Of a DNA stretch of 64,000 bases, positions 35,623-48,841 are shown in pieces. This stretch comes from Gossypium raimondii. Its lineage: Eukaryota > Streptophyta > Magnoliopsida > Malvales > Malvaceae. The translations under genes were made by a program, and so were the position numbers. Where the stretch lies: assembly GCF_025698545.1 (NCBI RefSeq), contig NC_068575.1, forward strand, positions 49,423,980 through 49,487,979, read 5' to 3'. The notes beneath the pieces were generated by a model. That model ran no database searches and was not told the origin of the DNA. It worked only from the letters and a program-made list of their open reading frames with translations. The number at the start of each line of letters is the position of its first letter. The first letter of the stretch is position 1.

Positions 35623-36140
35623 GGGTAAACTACATTTAACATCATTAAATTATTAGTAAGTTTACGTTTTGATCACTCAACTTTAAAAGGTTGCAAAACG
35701 GTCATTGAACTAATTGAACCATTCAAAAAAATATATATATATTTAAGTCATTGGGTTGTTAAGGTTTCTTTTTTTTTAAAGTTCAGCTAGCGAGCTCCAA
35801 GCGATGATTCTACGATCAATACAATGGATCAATACTCATCGATGAGTATAAGAACATTCCTTAGATTCAAGTCGAGACGATCAATGTTAAAAATAGAAGA
35901 AGAAAGCTGTTTAGATTTTAGTTCGCGGATTCGTGACATTTAAAATTGTTTCATAAAAAAGCTGAATTATAGAAAAGAAGAGAAAAGATTAGAACTTTCA
36001 ATTCGTGCAGACGTTGCAAATAGAGAATGTCATGCGACAACAATTTTAACAATCAAGTGACTTAAATAAAAACTTTCGAATGATTCAGTGACTATTTTAT
36101 AATTTTTTGAAGTTAGAATGTAGTTAGGTATAGTTTCTTC
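35623..36140. mobile_element. Foldback MITE, copy 2
   Basis: Starts GGGTAAACTAC and runs through ATTAAATTATTAGTAAGTTT, GTTTTGATCACTCAACTTTA, GCTCCAAGCGATGATTC, ATGGATCAATACTCATCGATG, then the inverted arm (AACTTTCGAATGATTCAGTG, TTTTTTGAAGTTAG, GGTATAGTTTC). It is the same family as 6284-6832, in the same orientation, and keeps the GGGTAAAC-type terminus better. Right end eroded. Confidence 0.6.
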
Positions 36141-37310
36141 CATATTTCTTTATAGGTTTGGCAAGTATTAATCACCCAAAAGGAAAACATAGTTTATTTG
36201 ATAAAATTGATTGACATTGATAGCCTGAAGATGAGGGGGTGCATGCTCTATTGACTTTTATGAATCTTTTAGCTTTTGTTAGGGAAAAGGGAAAACACAC
36301 TTTCAAAAGCCTTTGGCAAATGGTAATTACTATGTTAATTGTAGATTTAAAAATCTAAAAGAATGAGAAGAAAGTCTCTAACATTTTATTAATTATGCTT
36401 AAAGTATGTTTTACTCCCTCTATTTTGATAAAATTTGAGATTTAGTCTTTATAATTGTTTCCTCTTACCTTTTCAATTTTAAAATAATCATAACCCAATC
36501 ATTATACTTGCTAATATTTCCAGTCAAAATGCATCGGTATAGCATGTTAATTAGACAACATTCATACAACGTGGTATATCATTGATGAAAATAAACATGT
36601 CAAGTTAAAAAGTTGACAAATAACAACGTTAATAACTAAATTATAATTTTAAATGGAAAAATAATAGGAAGATTTAGAATTTTGTTTTCTTTGTATATGA
36701 AAAGCCATGTGAGAACCGAAGAAGATTTAACTTTTAACATTTTAAGAATAACGACTAATTTCTTAAACTTTGCTAGTGCAAGGATTACTATCACAATTTG
36801 ACCTTTGATTAATCAATGTTCGAATAACTGACACTGTAGGCTTAAAGAGTTTATTATAAGATGAAAAAAGGAGATACTTTTAATTTGGTTTAATTATGAC
36901 CCCAATCCCTTTACTCTTATTATATTTGAAATTTAGTTCATTTAGTTTTAATTATAGGAATGTAACTAAAACCATTTGATAACATTAATGAATTTCAGTT
37001 ACATTTTAATATTCAAATGTCTGATTTAAAAATTAATGTCTAGTTGATAATATATATTCAATTTTAATAGAAGTCAATTAACAGTGTTGTCAATTGAATT
37101 TTAATTTCCACATTGGATAAGTAGAGAGATTGAATTCTTATAAATAGAAGTAGAGGACCAAATTTCAAAAGTCTAAAGAATACAAAGACTGGAAGCACAA
37201 TTACACCCTTAAAATTTTACAGGCATTGCAGATTCCTTAAAAGTGGAAGTGGTTTCTCTCTATCTATAATATTCGTGTAAAGTGTAATTAATTTTATACA
37301 TTCTCACAAA
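36141..37310. other. AT-rich gene-free stretch
   Basis: No gene supported. It contains decayed dispersed repeat sequence of the 'CCCTCTATTTTGATAAAATTTGAGATTTAGTC' style from about 36410, cut here to its recognisable words. Confidence 0.35.
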
Positions 37311-37413
37311 AGAAGAAGAAGAAGAAGAAGAAGAAGAAGAAGAAGAAGAAGAAGAAGAAGAAGAAGAAGAAGAAGAAGAAGAAGAAGAAGAAGAAGAAGA
37401 AGAAGAAGAAGAA
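37311..37413. repeat. (AAG)n microsatellite, about 34 units
   Basis: 103 bp of pure AGA/GAA trinucleotide array. The apparent poly-serine frame on the complement is produced by this array and is not a gene. Confidence 0.97.
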
Positions 37414-40400
37414 AATATACGTTTTTTAAGTGTAAAGTTGAATCTTAAGATATGCTGTAACCACAAGATTATGCATAGTTTAAAGGGATAAATTATTTAT
37501 ACATAAAAATTAATTCAATGTGTACTTTGCTATATAATTTTTATTTAGTGTAATTATAAATATAAAATTTTATTTTCGGTTTCTACGTACATATAAAATT
37601 TTGATTTTGATTTAGTTGTGCGCGTATATATAGATATTAGATCATGGCACACCAACAACGTTGATGAGAATATTATGTAACAAATTTATTAAAATTGATA
37701 TAAAAAATAACTATGACTTTGGTTGAAATGATAAAACGATTTAATAGAAGTTACGGTGATTTGTGTTCAAATCTCACAAGTCTCATCGACTATATATATT
37801 TTTCTAGATTTATCAGAATATTAAAAGACTTAAATACCCTCGAAATAATATTTGTTGTTTTGTGAGAGGAGATTTTTTTTGTTTGTAATTTTACAACTAA
37901 GTTGGGATCCGATTAAGGGTAACACCGACTTAATCAAAACTTAATATATAATGTAGAAGATATACATCCGTTTATTTCATATTGACTAATGATAATGGCG
38001 TTAGTGGTTTATAAATATTAAATTAAATCAAAATTTTATTTACGAAAATACATAAAATCAAAATTATAATGATGCTGCACATTAAACAAAAGTTGATATA
38101 TAATTTTAAAATTTATCTCGATTTTTAAATTAAAAAATCTGTTAAGTATATACTTAAAATTGTGAGATTTTATACAAATAAAAATATTGTTATGTATGAA
38201 ATATAAATATAAAGTTCAAAATGTGTTGTTAGTTCGTAAAATTTGAGATTTAATTATTGCACTTTAAAATTAGAAATTAAATGTTTTTACTTTTGAATAA
38301 AAATATTAGTTTAATAATTAATGCCGTTTTTATTTTCCATTAAAATATTGCCAACTTGGCATATTTATAGGAATAGTTTAATTAATAAATTTTGATAAAA
38401 ATAATATTATTAATAATTGGGTTAATATTTTTAAATTAAAAAGTGAAAATATTTTTTAAATAGGGATTAAACCTTAAAATCGTTAAAGTAGAAGGATTGA
38501 GTTGATATTTTAACCAAATATAAATATACGCACAAGGAGCAAAGATTGAATAGATACCAACGTCGGTGAGCCATGCATATACACCGATGACTTTTGTTAA
38601 AGGCAACAGCTCACATGATGGCTTATATAAATTTATACTGACAATTTACCTTTTATAGATTAAAGAAATAAAGTAAAAAATAATAATTAAAGGTAAGGGC
38701 TTGTGAAGTTTTGTTATTTATATCTCTCAAATTTTGGTTGAAATGAACTTAACAACTTCCTTAAATAACGACAATTATTTTAATAAATTTACAATTATTT
38801 TAACATGTGACATAATTTAATATATTATACAAATATTCAACCAGTTTAGTATTGTTTTTAATCCAAGTTTTGTTTTTTTCTTTTTTAAATTTAATCAGCA
38901 TAAAACGAAAATATTTTATACAAAATCGTGATAAATTGAAAAGTTCACATATAGTCTTTGCTCGATGCCATAGCATATACTTCAGATGGTAGCAACATGC
39001 TTCCCATCAAATATATGCCATAAATCACGGGATCGAGTCTTTACGTAAATTCTTTATTTTGTCATGATTCTATCTGTATAGGCATTACGAAATACCTTCA
39101 TCTACAAAAGTAAAGAGACAATATATTGGATTAAGATTTCGACCTCTCAACAATTTTGTTTTATTTTATAAATCTGTTGTTGGTATGATTTGACATGCAA
39201 AATTATCATATTTAAAATTAAGTTAAAATATGTTATTAGTCTCTATACTTTTCACAAATTTGAAATTGATCCATTTATTTTTATTTTCAAGAATTTTGTC
39301 TTTATATTTTTAGATTTTAAAATTGAAGTTTAATTGTTAGCACATTTAAAAATTGTCGATTAAATTTGTTGGTGTGACATTTTGAAATTAAAAAGACTCT
39401 CATTTGGTAGTCATGTAATTAAAAATTTAGTTGTACTAAATCTGAATATAACAAAATAAGTTTAACATAATTAACAATTAGACCTAAATTTTAAAAACTG
39501 AAAAATAAAAGACTAAATTCCTAAAATAAAAATATATAAACTAAATTCCAAATTTATAACTTAAGGAATAAAATAAATTTAACCTATTTAAAAATAAAAT
39601 ATATAAACTAAATTCCAAATTTATAACTTAAGGAATAAAATAAATTTAACCTATTTAAAATTACAGTCTCAATAGTAAAAAAAATAAAGGGTTAAAAGGA
39701 TTCAATTTAGGAAGAGAAGAGTTAATGAGATGACTGCAAACAAAAAGGGGTTGGAAGAAGAAGAGGAAGTGATGGATTACGGTTAAATGTCAAGACAATA
39801 ATGATAGCATGATGAATGCTCCCAGAGCGAGACAACGGTAATGAAAGTACTAATTGGGCAAATCATATGTTATGTTAGGGCACATGTTTTCCAGGGAGGA
39901 TAAATTTTTTTTTTCCTAATATAAGATTTAAGGACAAAATCTTATCAAACAGCTGTTCCTTACATTTTTATTTTCAGCTGCGTAAACAGTCAAGTTACTC
40001 GCATATTCTTTAAACTTGTTTCTTTCAATAATTGTGTTTCTGTTATTAAATTATCCAATTACGGGTTTAAAGTGAAACTCGGAGTTTAATAATGAAAAAA
40101 AGTAGTCAGAAATTAATAATAGATGGAAGATTAACTTACTACCGTTGTCCAGAGAGGCTAAATTAAAAAGATTATGTTAATATTTGGAAATTTGTTGATT
40201 TGTAGTGGTTGGTTTGATTAACTGAAAATATTTGGTAAAATTTAACTTATAAATGAAAGTGATATGTAAAATCACAAATAAATATATGACACGTTTATTT
40301 TTAAATATTTATTTGTTTATAATACTTAGTTTTTATTGGGTGAAATTATTGAAATAAAACACTATTATCAATGAATTAAAAATCTATTGTGGAAATTAAT

Positions 40401-41200
40401 TAGTGAATATTTTTAAAAATTTAAATAAATAAATTTCTTAAGTTCTTTATTTGCAAGTATTGACCTCGTGGAAATTGATAAATATTAAGGGTTTTTTGAG
40501 TAAATCGGACGTTATCCTATATATCTCATTCTTAATAAGGTATGAAAAAAGTTGTTCATCCTTACGTTTTTGTGTTGGAGGTTCTAGCTCAACAAACGTT
40601 TGCAAACCTCCATTCATTAAACATTACAATTAAAGAGTTTAACTACTCAATCTTCTATTTGTGTCTAAATCAACTAAAAAAAAGCCAAAAACTCTATTTA
40701 ACAAACACTCCAATAATATTATTATTTAAGTTAAAATATACTTAAAGTACCTATACTCTTCATATATTTAAAATTTAGTCCTTTTATTTCTTAAGAAATT
40801 TAGTCACTTTACTTTGTTAATATTCTTTATTAAATTCAAGTTCATTACAATATTATTATTTTTACATAATTACTAAGTAATTTTTATTTTAAAATATTAT
40901 ATCAATAAATTTAACAGAAAATAACACCTAACTAAATTAATTGAAATAAAAACTAAATTTAACATATTATTTAATAAACATAAAAACTTGTGTTAATGCT
41001 ACACGATAGGAGGGGCAAGGCCTGACTGACTGGGAAGCCCGTTAAACTTGAGGATACGATTTGAGTACTGAGTACTGACTGAGCTGAGCATCCGAGTGGT
41101 AGGAAGAATCGTCGGTGGGTCAACAATCCCCTCCCTTTTTGGACTTTTTAAAAGACCATCCCTGTCACTGTCACGCACTCTAACAGTAGTTTCTAAACTC
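37414..41200. other. AT-rich gene-free stretch
   Basis: No gene supported. Dispersed decayed repeats at about 38200-38530 and 39230-39660, and a small tandem duplication at 39533-39660. From about 40990 base composition rises towards the formin gene. Confidence 0.4.
39533..39660. repeat. Perfect 67-bp tandem duplication
   Basis: TATATAAACTAAATTCCAAA and the following bases repeat exactly with a period of 67 (39533 and 39600). Absence of differences implies recent origin. Confidence 0.85.
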
Positions 41201-41476
41201 TAGACCAGCACTAAACTACAGCAGTACAAAAAAAATATAAGCAGTAAGCATATTATTAGTGTTATTAATAAAAATAAAATTAAAACAGCCCAACTCAGTT
41301 ACAGATTCACTCAACTCAACTCAAGTGCACAACCACAGCACCAGCTGAATCTTAGCTGGATGCACCTCCTTCCTTTTCATTTTCCTTTCTCCCTCTCTCA
41401 CTCCCAAGAAAACAAAAGAGAAGAAAAATAGTCCCCACGAATCTCACCCATCCATTCACAGCAACACTCACACACG
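41201..41476 (+). promoter_or_regulatory. Formin promoter and 5' leader
   Basis: The sequence turns into CT/CA-rich leader (CTCAACTCAACTCAAG, CTTTCTCCCTCTCTC) just before the formin ATG, as usual for plant 5' UTRs. Core promoter not resolved. Confidence 0.4.
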
Positions 41477-44400
41477 ATGCTCTCCTCCCTCTCCTTCTCC
41501 TTCTCCTTCTTCTTCTCTTCCTTGTTGTTTTGGTCATGTCAATCCTTTCCCATTCATAGCCGTCGGATCCTCCATCAACCTTTCTTGCCATTTGGATCTA
41601 CTCCGCCGTCTGATCCTCCTCCTCCGGCTTCTCCTCCGCCTTTTTCTTCCACTTCTCCTCCTCCCGACTCTCCTTTCTTCCCCTCTTTCTCTTCATCTCC
41701 CCCTCCTCCTTCTCCTTCCTCCTTGGCTTCTTTCCCCGCCAACATTTCCTCCCTCGACATCCCTCACGCTCCCTCTCCCAACCACAGCTCCCGCACTGTC
41801 CTCATCCTTGCCATTGTCGCCGCCGTTTCCGCTTTCGTCGTCTCTGCTTTACTCCTCTTCTTCTATTGCCGCCGCCGCAAGCAGAAACGTAGTTTCGTCG
41901 ACGATAACAAGACCTTAACGTCCAACAATAGTAGCAGGTTGTACCCCAGCAACAATGTTCATAATGCTCGTAAGCTGAGGACAACTTCCGCCACTAGTTC
42001 CGAGTTGCTTTATTTGGGTACGTTGGTAAATTCCCGAGGCGGGATCGGAGATGGCTCCAATAATTCGCCGGCCAATGCTAGGTTTGATCCCAGGAAAATG
42101 GATTCCCCGGAGCTCCAGCCGTTACCGCCGTTGTCTCGACAGAGCACCGGTCGGAACTTTCGAGCCGGTGAAGTTGAGTCGGTTGCTGAAGAAGAAGAGG
42201 ATTTTTATTCACCAAGAGGATCTCTCGATGGCCGAGATAGTCCTAGTCGAAATGGATCCGGGTCAAGAAGAGTATTCGCGACGATTGCTGTAAAAAACAT
42301 TGAGTCTACAAGTACTTCCTCGTGTTCATCTTCGAGTTCAAGTTCCTCCGGCGGGTCTCATTCACTTAGTATTTCTCCGCCGGTTAGTTCGAGTCCGGTA
42401 AGATCTGACCCGAAATCTCCAGGACTCGTGCAAGTTCAACCTTCTTCAACTCCGGGGAGGATGTCAGCTGATTCGCCACGACTTCCCAATGCGTCCAATG
42501 GAAATGTACGATCTCCCTCGTCGTCTTCAACTTTAACGTCACCGGAGAGGGAAAATCCAGAAGGCCGAAGCTTGCGATCTCCTTCGTTGTCTCCGATGTC
42601 GATCCCGAACCCAGATTCACATGTTGTTTCCGATCGAAACATTGGATCACCATCACTGTCTTCGGCTGCTACTTCGCCAAATAGAACGTTGATCGAGAAA
42701 CTAGATGCATCGATTAGAAATTTCAAGGATTTGGTTCGAAATATGGGGACTCCATCGATTTCAGCTTCAGCTGCAACTAGTTCATCAGCCAAAGGATCTC
42801 CGGTTAATGATATGGGTCGAAACCGAACAAGGTCCCCATCAGTTCGTTCAGCTTCGGCTTCTCCTGAGAAGAACATGGTAAATAATCCGAGTGAATTTCC
42901 AAGAATGGTTAGTGAGTTGAATCCAATTGTTAGGTATCCTTCAATGTCATCAGCCTCGACATCACCGGAAAGGGCTTTGAATGAAAATGAGAATGAGCGG
43001 TCTCCTTTACTATCACCGGCTTCACCATCATCGGATGGAAGTTTTGGGAAAAGCCCAAAGAAGTCACCATTGGTGGTTGCTTTTTGGGATTACAATAGGA
43101 GCTCTTCGTTCTCATCTTCAGCTTCTTCATCACTAAGAAGAGATTCGGAGAATAGTCCTGATGCATCTCCTGTAAGAGTTAGCGGAGATTTAGAGAAGCC
43201 TATGTTGACTCCACCGCCGCCGCCACCACCACCTCCTCCTCCGCCTCCTCCGAAGCAACGACGGCTCTGGGAGAAACCACTTCCATCAGCATCTATAATA
43301 AAACAAATATCGAAGCCGCCTCCTCTTGTGCCCCCTTCGATGCCTTTTATGACACACAACCCAATTAGTATTTCTCAAGTCGAGTTGCCTACAAGGTCTG
43401 AGTCTGAGGCAGTGGAGGAAGAGGATGCGGAGGAGGCTTCAAAACCCAAGTTAAAGCCTTTACATTGGGATAAAGTACGAGCCAGTTCTGATCGTGAAAT
43501 GGTGTGGGATCACCTCAGATCAAGCTCATTCAAGTATGATTTCAACCTCTAGTTAATTGTAAACTATGGGGTTCTTGTCAGATCTTTTAGTTTTAGTTGA
43601 ATTAAGGTTTTCTTCACGTGGTTCTACTCCTTGCTTGAATACTGTCTAAGAGTTTGGCTTCTGCAGGTTGAATGAGGAGATGATTGAAACACTATTTGTC
43701 GCAAAAACACCGAATCCTAAACCAAAGCAAGCAACTCCACGTTCTGTTCTTCCTTCACCAAACCAAGATAACAGAGTGTTGGATCCCAAAAAGGCACAAA
43801 ACATAGCAATTTTGTTGAGGGCACTCAATGTGACCGTCGAGGAAGTTTGTGAAGCCCTTTTAGAAGGTAATGAAATTGCCATTTAGGAATCATCACTTAT
43901 AACTTTTTGGTTTATTGATTGCAATTGTGGTTCAAGTTTTGTTGATTTTAAGACTTAAAAATGTCCATAACTTGCACAAAGGTCATTAAGCTGGTCTGCT
44001 GGATATGGAATTGGTATTCATTTGTCCTTATATTCCTTGAACATTACTTAATGAAAGTTTTCTGCTTAAATTGTCACTGAACTTAGTAGTTTGTTACGAC
44101 TTTGGACCTGTGTTTAACAATTCACAGTAGTTCAAATTTAGATGCTACTTTCGAAGCATGTTCCCTTTTAAGGTATATAAAATTTGCATTTTTACCATTG
44201 TTATGGTGCAAACCATTGAAGAATCCTTTGTTTGTCTTTCTACGATTGAAAAAGGTTTTTGATAATTCGCATCACTATGCTTAACTGATGATCCCAACTT
44301 AAATGGTTGACTGTTTTGAATGAATCCAACTCTGAGATTACCTTTGAGTATACTGAAGAAATATTCTCACTAGATGTGAATATCGGCTTATATTTTTGGA

Positions 44401-46273
44401 ATTAGTTAGTATCATACAAGACCATAAGTGAATTTCATATTTTTGGGAACCAATAGTCTGAGTTTGTATTGCCCACAAATGATATTTGTTGAGCTTTAAT
44501 ATCCTTGCCATGACTGGCCATATGGTTTCCTATATTTGGAGTTATTATGTATGGGCACTAAAAATCTCATCTATGATGGTACAGGTAATGCTGATACACT
44601 CGGCACTGAACTTCTTGAAAGTTTATTGAAAATGGCTCCGACCAAGGAAGAAGAACGCAAGTTGAAGGACTACAAAGATGATTCACCAGTCAAGCTTGGG
44701 CCAGCTGAGAAGTTTTTAAAAGCAGTTCTTGATATACCCTTTGCGTTCAAAAGGGTGGATGCAATGCTCTACATGGCTAACTTCGAGTCTGAAGTTGAAT
44801 ACCTTAAAAAATCTTTCCAAACTCTAGAGGTAATTTTCACCTACTCCATCTCTGTCTGCTCCGCATTTTCTCGATTTCTTCCTCGTTTTGTTTCAGCTTT
44901 TCTTGGTTGCTTGTTTATGCTTGTATTAAAATGTGAATACTCATTCAACTACCATATCCTTCATCGTGGTTTAGAAATTTCAACACCAAACATTACAGCT
45001 ATCTATTTGACTATTCACAGTCTTTATCACATGTTTCTCTTCAAAGTAAAATATGAATGACTAATTAAATGTGCCTTGACTTTAGGTTAGTTCATACCTG
45101 ACAGCTTGGTTTTAGTCTATAAGCTTGCCTAAGCATGTGAACAAGAAGAATATTCTTGTAATATGGTTTTTTTGGGTACAACTACATGTGTTCTTGTAAT
45201 ATGTTGAATACAGTAACCATTTCAATGGTCTAAAAAATGCATTTGTGCGAGTTCACTGACATGAGCGCTCTAGCAGTGCTCCTACCGACAGAATATTGCC
45301 TCATTTGCTTTAAGACGAATCATATGCTTTGTTTTCATTTTGTAGATTTAATGTAGACCAACAAAACCTGTGTTGTTGCTTTATTATCAATTGTATTAAG
45401 CCGTATCCTGTTGGTTTGTCCTTTTTACAGAATGCTTGCGAGGAATTGAGAACCAGTAGGATGTTTTTGAAGCTTCTAGAGGCTGTGCTCAAGACTGGGA
45501 ACCGCATGAATGTCGGGACAAACCGTGGTGATGCCCATGCCTTCAAACTTGATACACTCCTTAAGCTTGTTGATGTGAAGGGTGCGGATGGGAAGACCAC
45601 ACTCCTGCATTTTGTTGTACAAGAAATCATAAGAACTGAGGGTGCTCGTCTTTCCGATGCTGACCAAACTCAAAGCTCCACTGTAAACGAAGATGCTCGG
45701 TGTAGGAAGCTCGGTTTACAAGTTGTTTCTAGTCTCAGTTCAGAGCTCACCAATGTGAAGAAAGCTGCAGCAATGGATTCCGAGGTACTTAACAGCGATG
45801 TCTTGAAGCTTTCTAGAGGCATCGAAAACATCAGCGACGTTCTAAGATTAAATGAAAAAATGGCATCGGACGAGAGCCTGGAGAAGTTTTCCGAATCAAT
45901 GAACAAGTTCATGAAAATGGCCGAGGAAGAGATTATAAGGATTCAAGCCCATGAAAGTGTGGCCTTATCTCTGGTAAAGGAGATTACTGAATACTTCCAT
46001 GGGAACTCAACAAAAGAAGAGGCCCACCCATTTAGAATCTTTATGGTGGTGAGGGATTTCCTTACGGTTCTTGAACGGGTCTGCAAGGAAGTTGGGATGA
46101 TAAATGAACGAACCGTTGTTAGTTCTGCCCATAAATTCCCAGTCCCAGTGAATCCAATGATGCAACCAGTGTTCCCAGTTCCAGTGAATCCAATGATGTC
46201 CCAAGCTTTTGCTGGATTTCAGGGTAGACCGCGGTATGGTTCTGGTTCTGATGACGAGACTGCATCACCTTAG
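41477..46273 (+). CDS. Type I formin, FH1-like (actin nucleator)
   Basis: Exons 41477-43533, 43667-43866, 44585-44829 and 45431-46273 give 1,114 residues (Arabidopsis FH1 is about 1,051). Group I plant formins are plasma-membrane proteins that nucleate and bundle actin and contact the cell wall. Order: signal peptide (1-23), extracellular Pro/Ser-rich part with SPPP and PPPP motifs (42-85), transmembrane helix (about 107-130), basic stop RRRKQKR, a long Ser-rich region with repeated RSPS..S and TSPE motifs, an FH1 polyproline run of 14 prolines (about 578-591), then the FH2 domain from [19 protein letters not shown] (about 657) through [19 protein letters not shown] to about 1,075. FH2 matches AtFH1 (At3g25500) closely by memory, although the collinear Arabidopsis neighbour is FH9 (At5g48360). 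No breaks seen. Confidence 0.93.
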
Positions 46274-46655
46274 TTGTTTGCTGAAGCTGTAAGATAGAAG
46301 CTACCAAAATTCGGTGGTTTAGGTTTTGCATGAAGCTTGTATGGCTTGTCCTGCAATGTAAGGTCGCAAATATTTATTTATATTCTTATTTTCATATCTG
46401 TATAAATCCATGTACAATTCAGAACAGTTTTGTTCTATATAATATATAATATACGAGAGGAAATTTTCTTGGGGAAACAAAAGGAGGCAGTGTGCTGATT
46501 TATTTCAAGGGGAATGATACATTCATCAGGCTCATGCCTGCAAAATTTAACAGGCTGCAATAATTTTATGTTTTTAATGTTACAAAGAATCTTTAACATT
46601 TGACTGATACCATCAAATTGCTTATGCTAGAAGTTGGCGTTGATCTGCCCCAGCT
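46274..46655. other. 3' UTR overlap zone of formin and thioesterase
   Basis: Tail-to-tail spacer of 382 bp, likely occupied by both 3' UTRs. AT-rich, with TATATAATATATAATATA near 46435. Confidence 0.5.
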
Positions 46656-48672
46656 TCACTGGTTTTGCTGTGGCATCTCAGCATCCATGCGTTCTAGAAT
46701 ACGCCGTGCTTCTTCCTCTGTTGCAGGAACTACATTCCGGATCTTAAATCCATTCTTTGTGGCCTTTGCCTCTGGCCGGACGCTGAATGTGAAATAAAAT
46801 GTATTTGATACCTGCTTCATGGATAATACAGAAAGAGAGAACATGTTAAGTAACCATATATTTTATGAAATTAGTGAATGTGGAATCAAGAACATAGTAG
46901 CTTTTTTGTTCTATAACAGTGCATTTTGCAGGGTTTTACCTCACTGGATCTGATCTCCGGCCTCGTAACATGAGCAACGACTTCAACATTAATTAATGGT
47001 TGATCCGGATTCTCGAGTTTAGTGTACAGAACACATGACGTCAAACGAAGGAAGTCGCCTACATCGACCTGCTCAAAGTATAGGAATTCTTTTTGCATAA
47101 GTTAAAGATAGACCTAAATTGAAGCACAAACGTGAACCGAAGATGCTGGAAAGACAATATTGAATCTGAAAGTTTCTTCTTGTCTTCCATTTCATGAGGA
47201 TATGCTTGAAATAATGATCAAGTTCGGGATCTTGATCTCTCCCTATATGAGACACAATGAATTTAATGCTAAAACCTGCACAGAAAGCAGGAAGGTACTT
47301 ACAGGCCTTAGGAAATCAACATGATCAACTTCTAAAAAGCAAGGCACGAGTCCAGCAAAGACATAAGCTGTTGAAAAAGCTAGCTCGAATGCTCGATGCA
47401 TTAAGAAACCTCCGAAAATTCGACCATGGATGTTCCTCTGCTGCGGTTGACAGATCAAAGCATTTTCAAGACGGGTATCCCTTAAAAGAATGCTGTCTCT
47501 ATCTGCTAAGGCCGGCATATCGCAAAAGATTCGGCCCTCTGCTAAGAGTGGTTCCAGTTGATTTACCTCCCCATTTTCGAGTTTTCTTCTATCCACTCTT
47601 TTCTTTTTTCTCAATTTGCTTCTAGCTTCAGCTTCTTCAAAAAGAAATTTCTCACGTTCAGTTTCTGGAGAAAGCCGGTTAACAGCAGCAGCTTTCCCGG
47701 TCTTAGAGTCACGGGCCACAAAGATGAAGTTAGCTGCTAGAGCTACTGAATGCGAAACATCCGATTCTTCTACATGAAATAACAAAATCTGATCAAAGGC
47801 TAAATCATCATGGCCAAACCTCAATCTAATATATATCCATAAATGAAAAATGTTACTCGTATGCATATACTAAGTAGGTTTTAAATGAGAAATATGCTTA
47901 TTAAAGGGAGAAAAAAAATGGGGTTGGAGTGTTGAATATCCATATTAAAGAACACAAAATTTTAAGCCACGACACAGATTGGAGAATCCAGATGGGGTAC
48001 CTAAACATTATAAAAGGCAAGTCATAGGTTTTAGATTAAAGCACCTTTTAGGGATTGAATAACATCTAATTGAATCTCAATTGATGATCTCCCAACCCAT
48101 ATGACAGAACCAACTATTTTGAGATCAATGTCAACACTAATGGGCTTCTTCAAAACAATCTTATCAACAGCAGCTGTTACCAGCAACAGAGGCCTTGTTG
48201 TGCTATCATCATCTGAACAATGCTAATTTTACAAACAAACAAGGTTTAAAACAGCTTTTAGAAAATGAAAGAAGGTAAGTTTGTGAAGAAGAAAAAAATG
48301 GGGAACCTTGACAGAGATAGTCCCAGCTAAAGCATCAAGGTCTTCAAGCAACATGCCCATTCTAACTTCATTCCAGGGATCCCTATATTGTTCTCTCAAG
48401 ATATAATCAGATGAAAAGTTATAAAAGATGGTGGTTCGACTTTGAGAGGGAGTTTTGGTGAGCAATTCGCTCTGAGGGGGTGCATCTTTTGGTGGATCAA
48501 GGAGTCTCTCGAAGATTTTGGACCTGGCTTCCCATAAAGCGTTGGTAACCGGTGAATGGTACATACCAGGCCATAAGCTTATAGGCTTCCTGGTTGAGGA
48601 AGAATCCGAGCCGTTTGCTGTAAACGTTGAAACTACAGGGATGGTTTTAGGAGATGAGCAATTCAATTCCAT
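46656..48672 (-). CDS. Double-hotdog acyl-CoA thioesterase (ACOT9-like)
   Basis: Exons 48307-48672, 48045-48222, 47303-47769, 46940-47068 and 46656-46811 join in phase to 431 residues. The family hydrolyses acyl-CoA to free acid and CoA; animal ACOT9 is mitochondrial. The layout shows two hotdog units: the first from about 80 (YNFSSDYILREQYRDPWNEVRMGMLL...) through VDKIVLKKPISVDIDLK, the second from about 290 (RNIHGRIFGGFLMHRAFELA, then VDHVDFLRPVDVGDFLRL) to the C-terminus. A charged linker, EEAEARSKLRKKKRVDRRK, separates them. The Ser/Thr-rich N-terminus (MELNCSSPKTIPVVSTFTANG) has few acidic residues and could target an organelle, but I cannot decide which. It is the counterpart of At5g48370 by position and sequence. 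Confidence 0.9.
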
Positions 48673-48841
48673 GGAATTTTGGATGTTTCAGGCGATTCCT
48701 GCAAAAGGGTTGGTGACAGCTTTTGATGGTTTCAAGGAATTTCGGCTGTACTGTTCTTTTATGAGAATATTAACTCCAATAAGTCAAACTTTTAATATCT
48801 TGTAAAGCTGTATTAGTTTGATATTATAATTATTTTTTTGG

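Noticed and set aside
37260-37466. Poly-serine frame on the minus strand
   Set aside because: Produced entirely by the AAG microsatellite.
41575-43359. Gly/Glu-rich antisense frames
   Set aside because: Shadows of the proline- and serine-rich formin exon.
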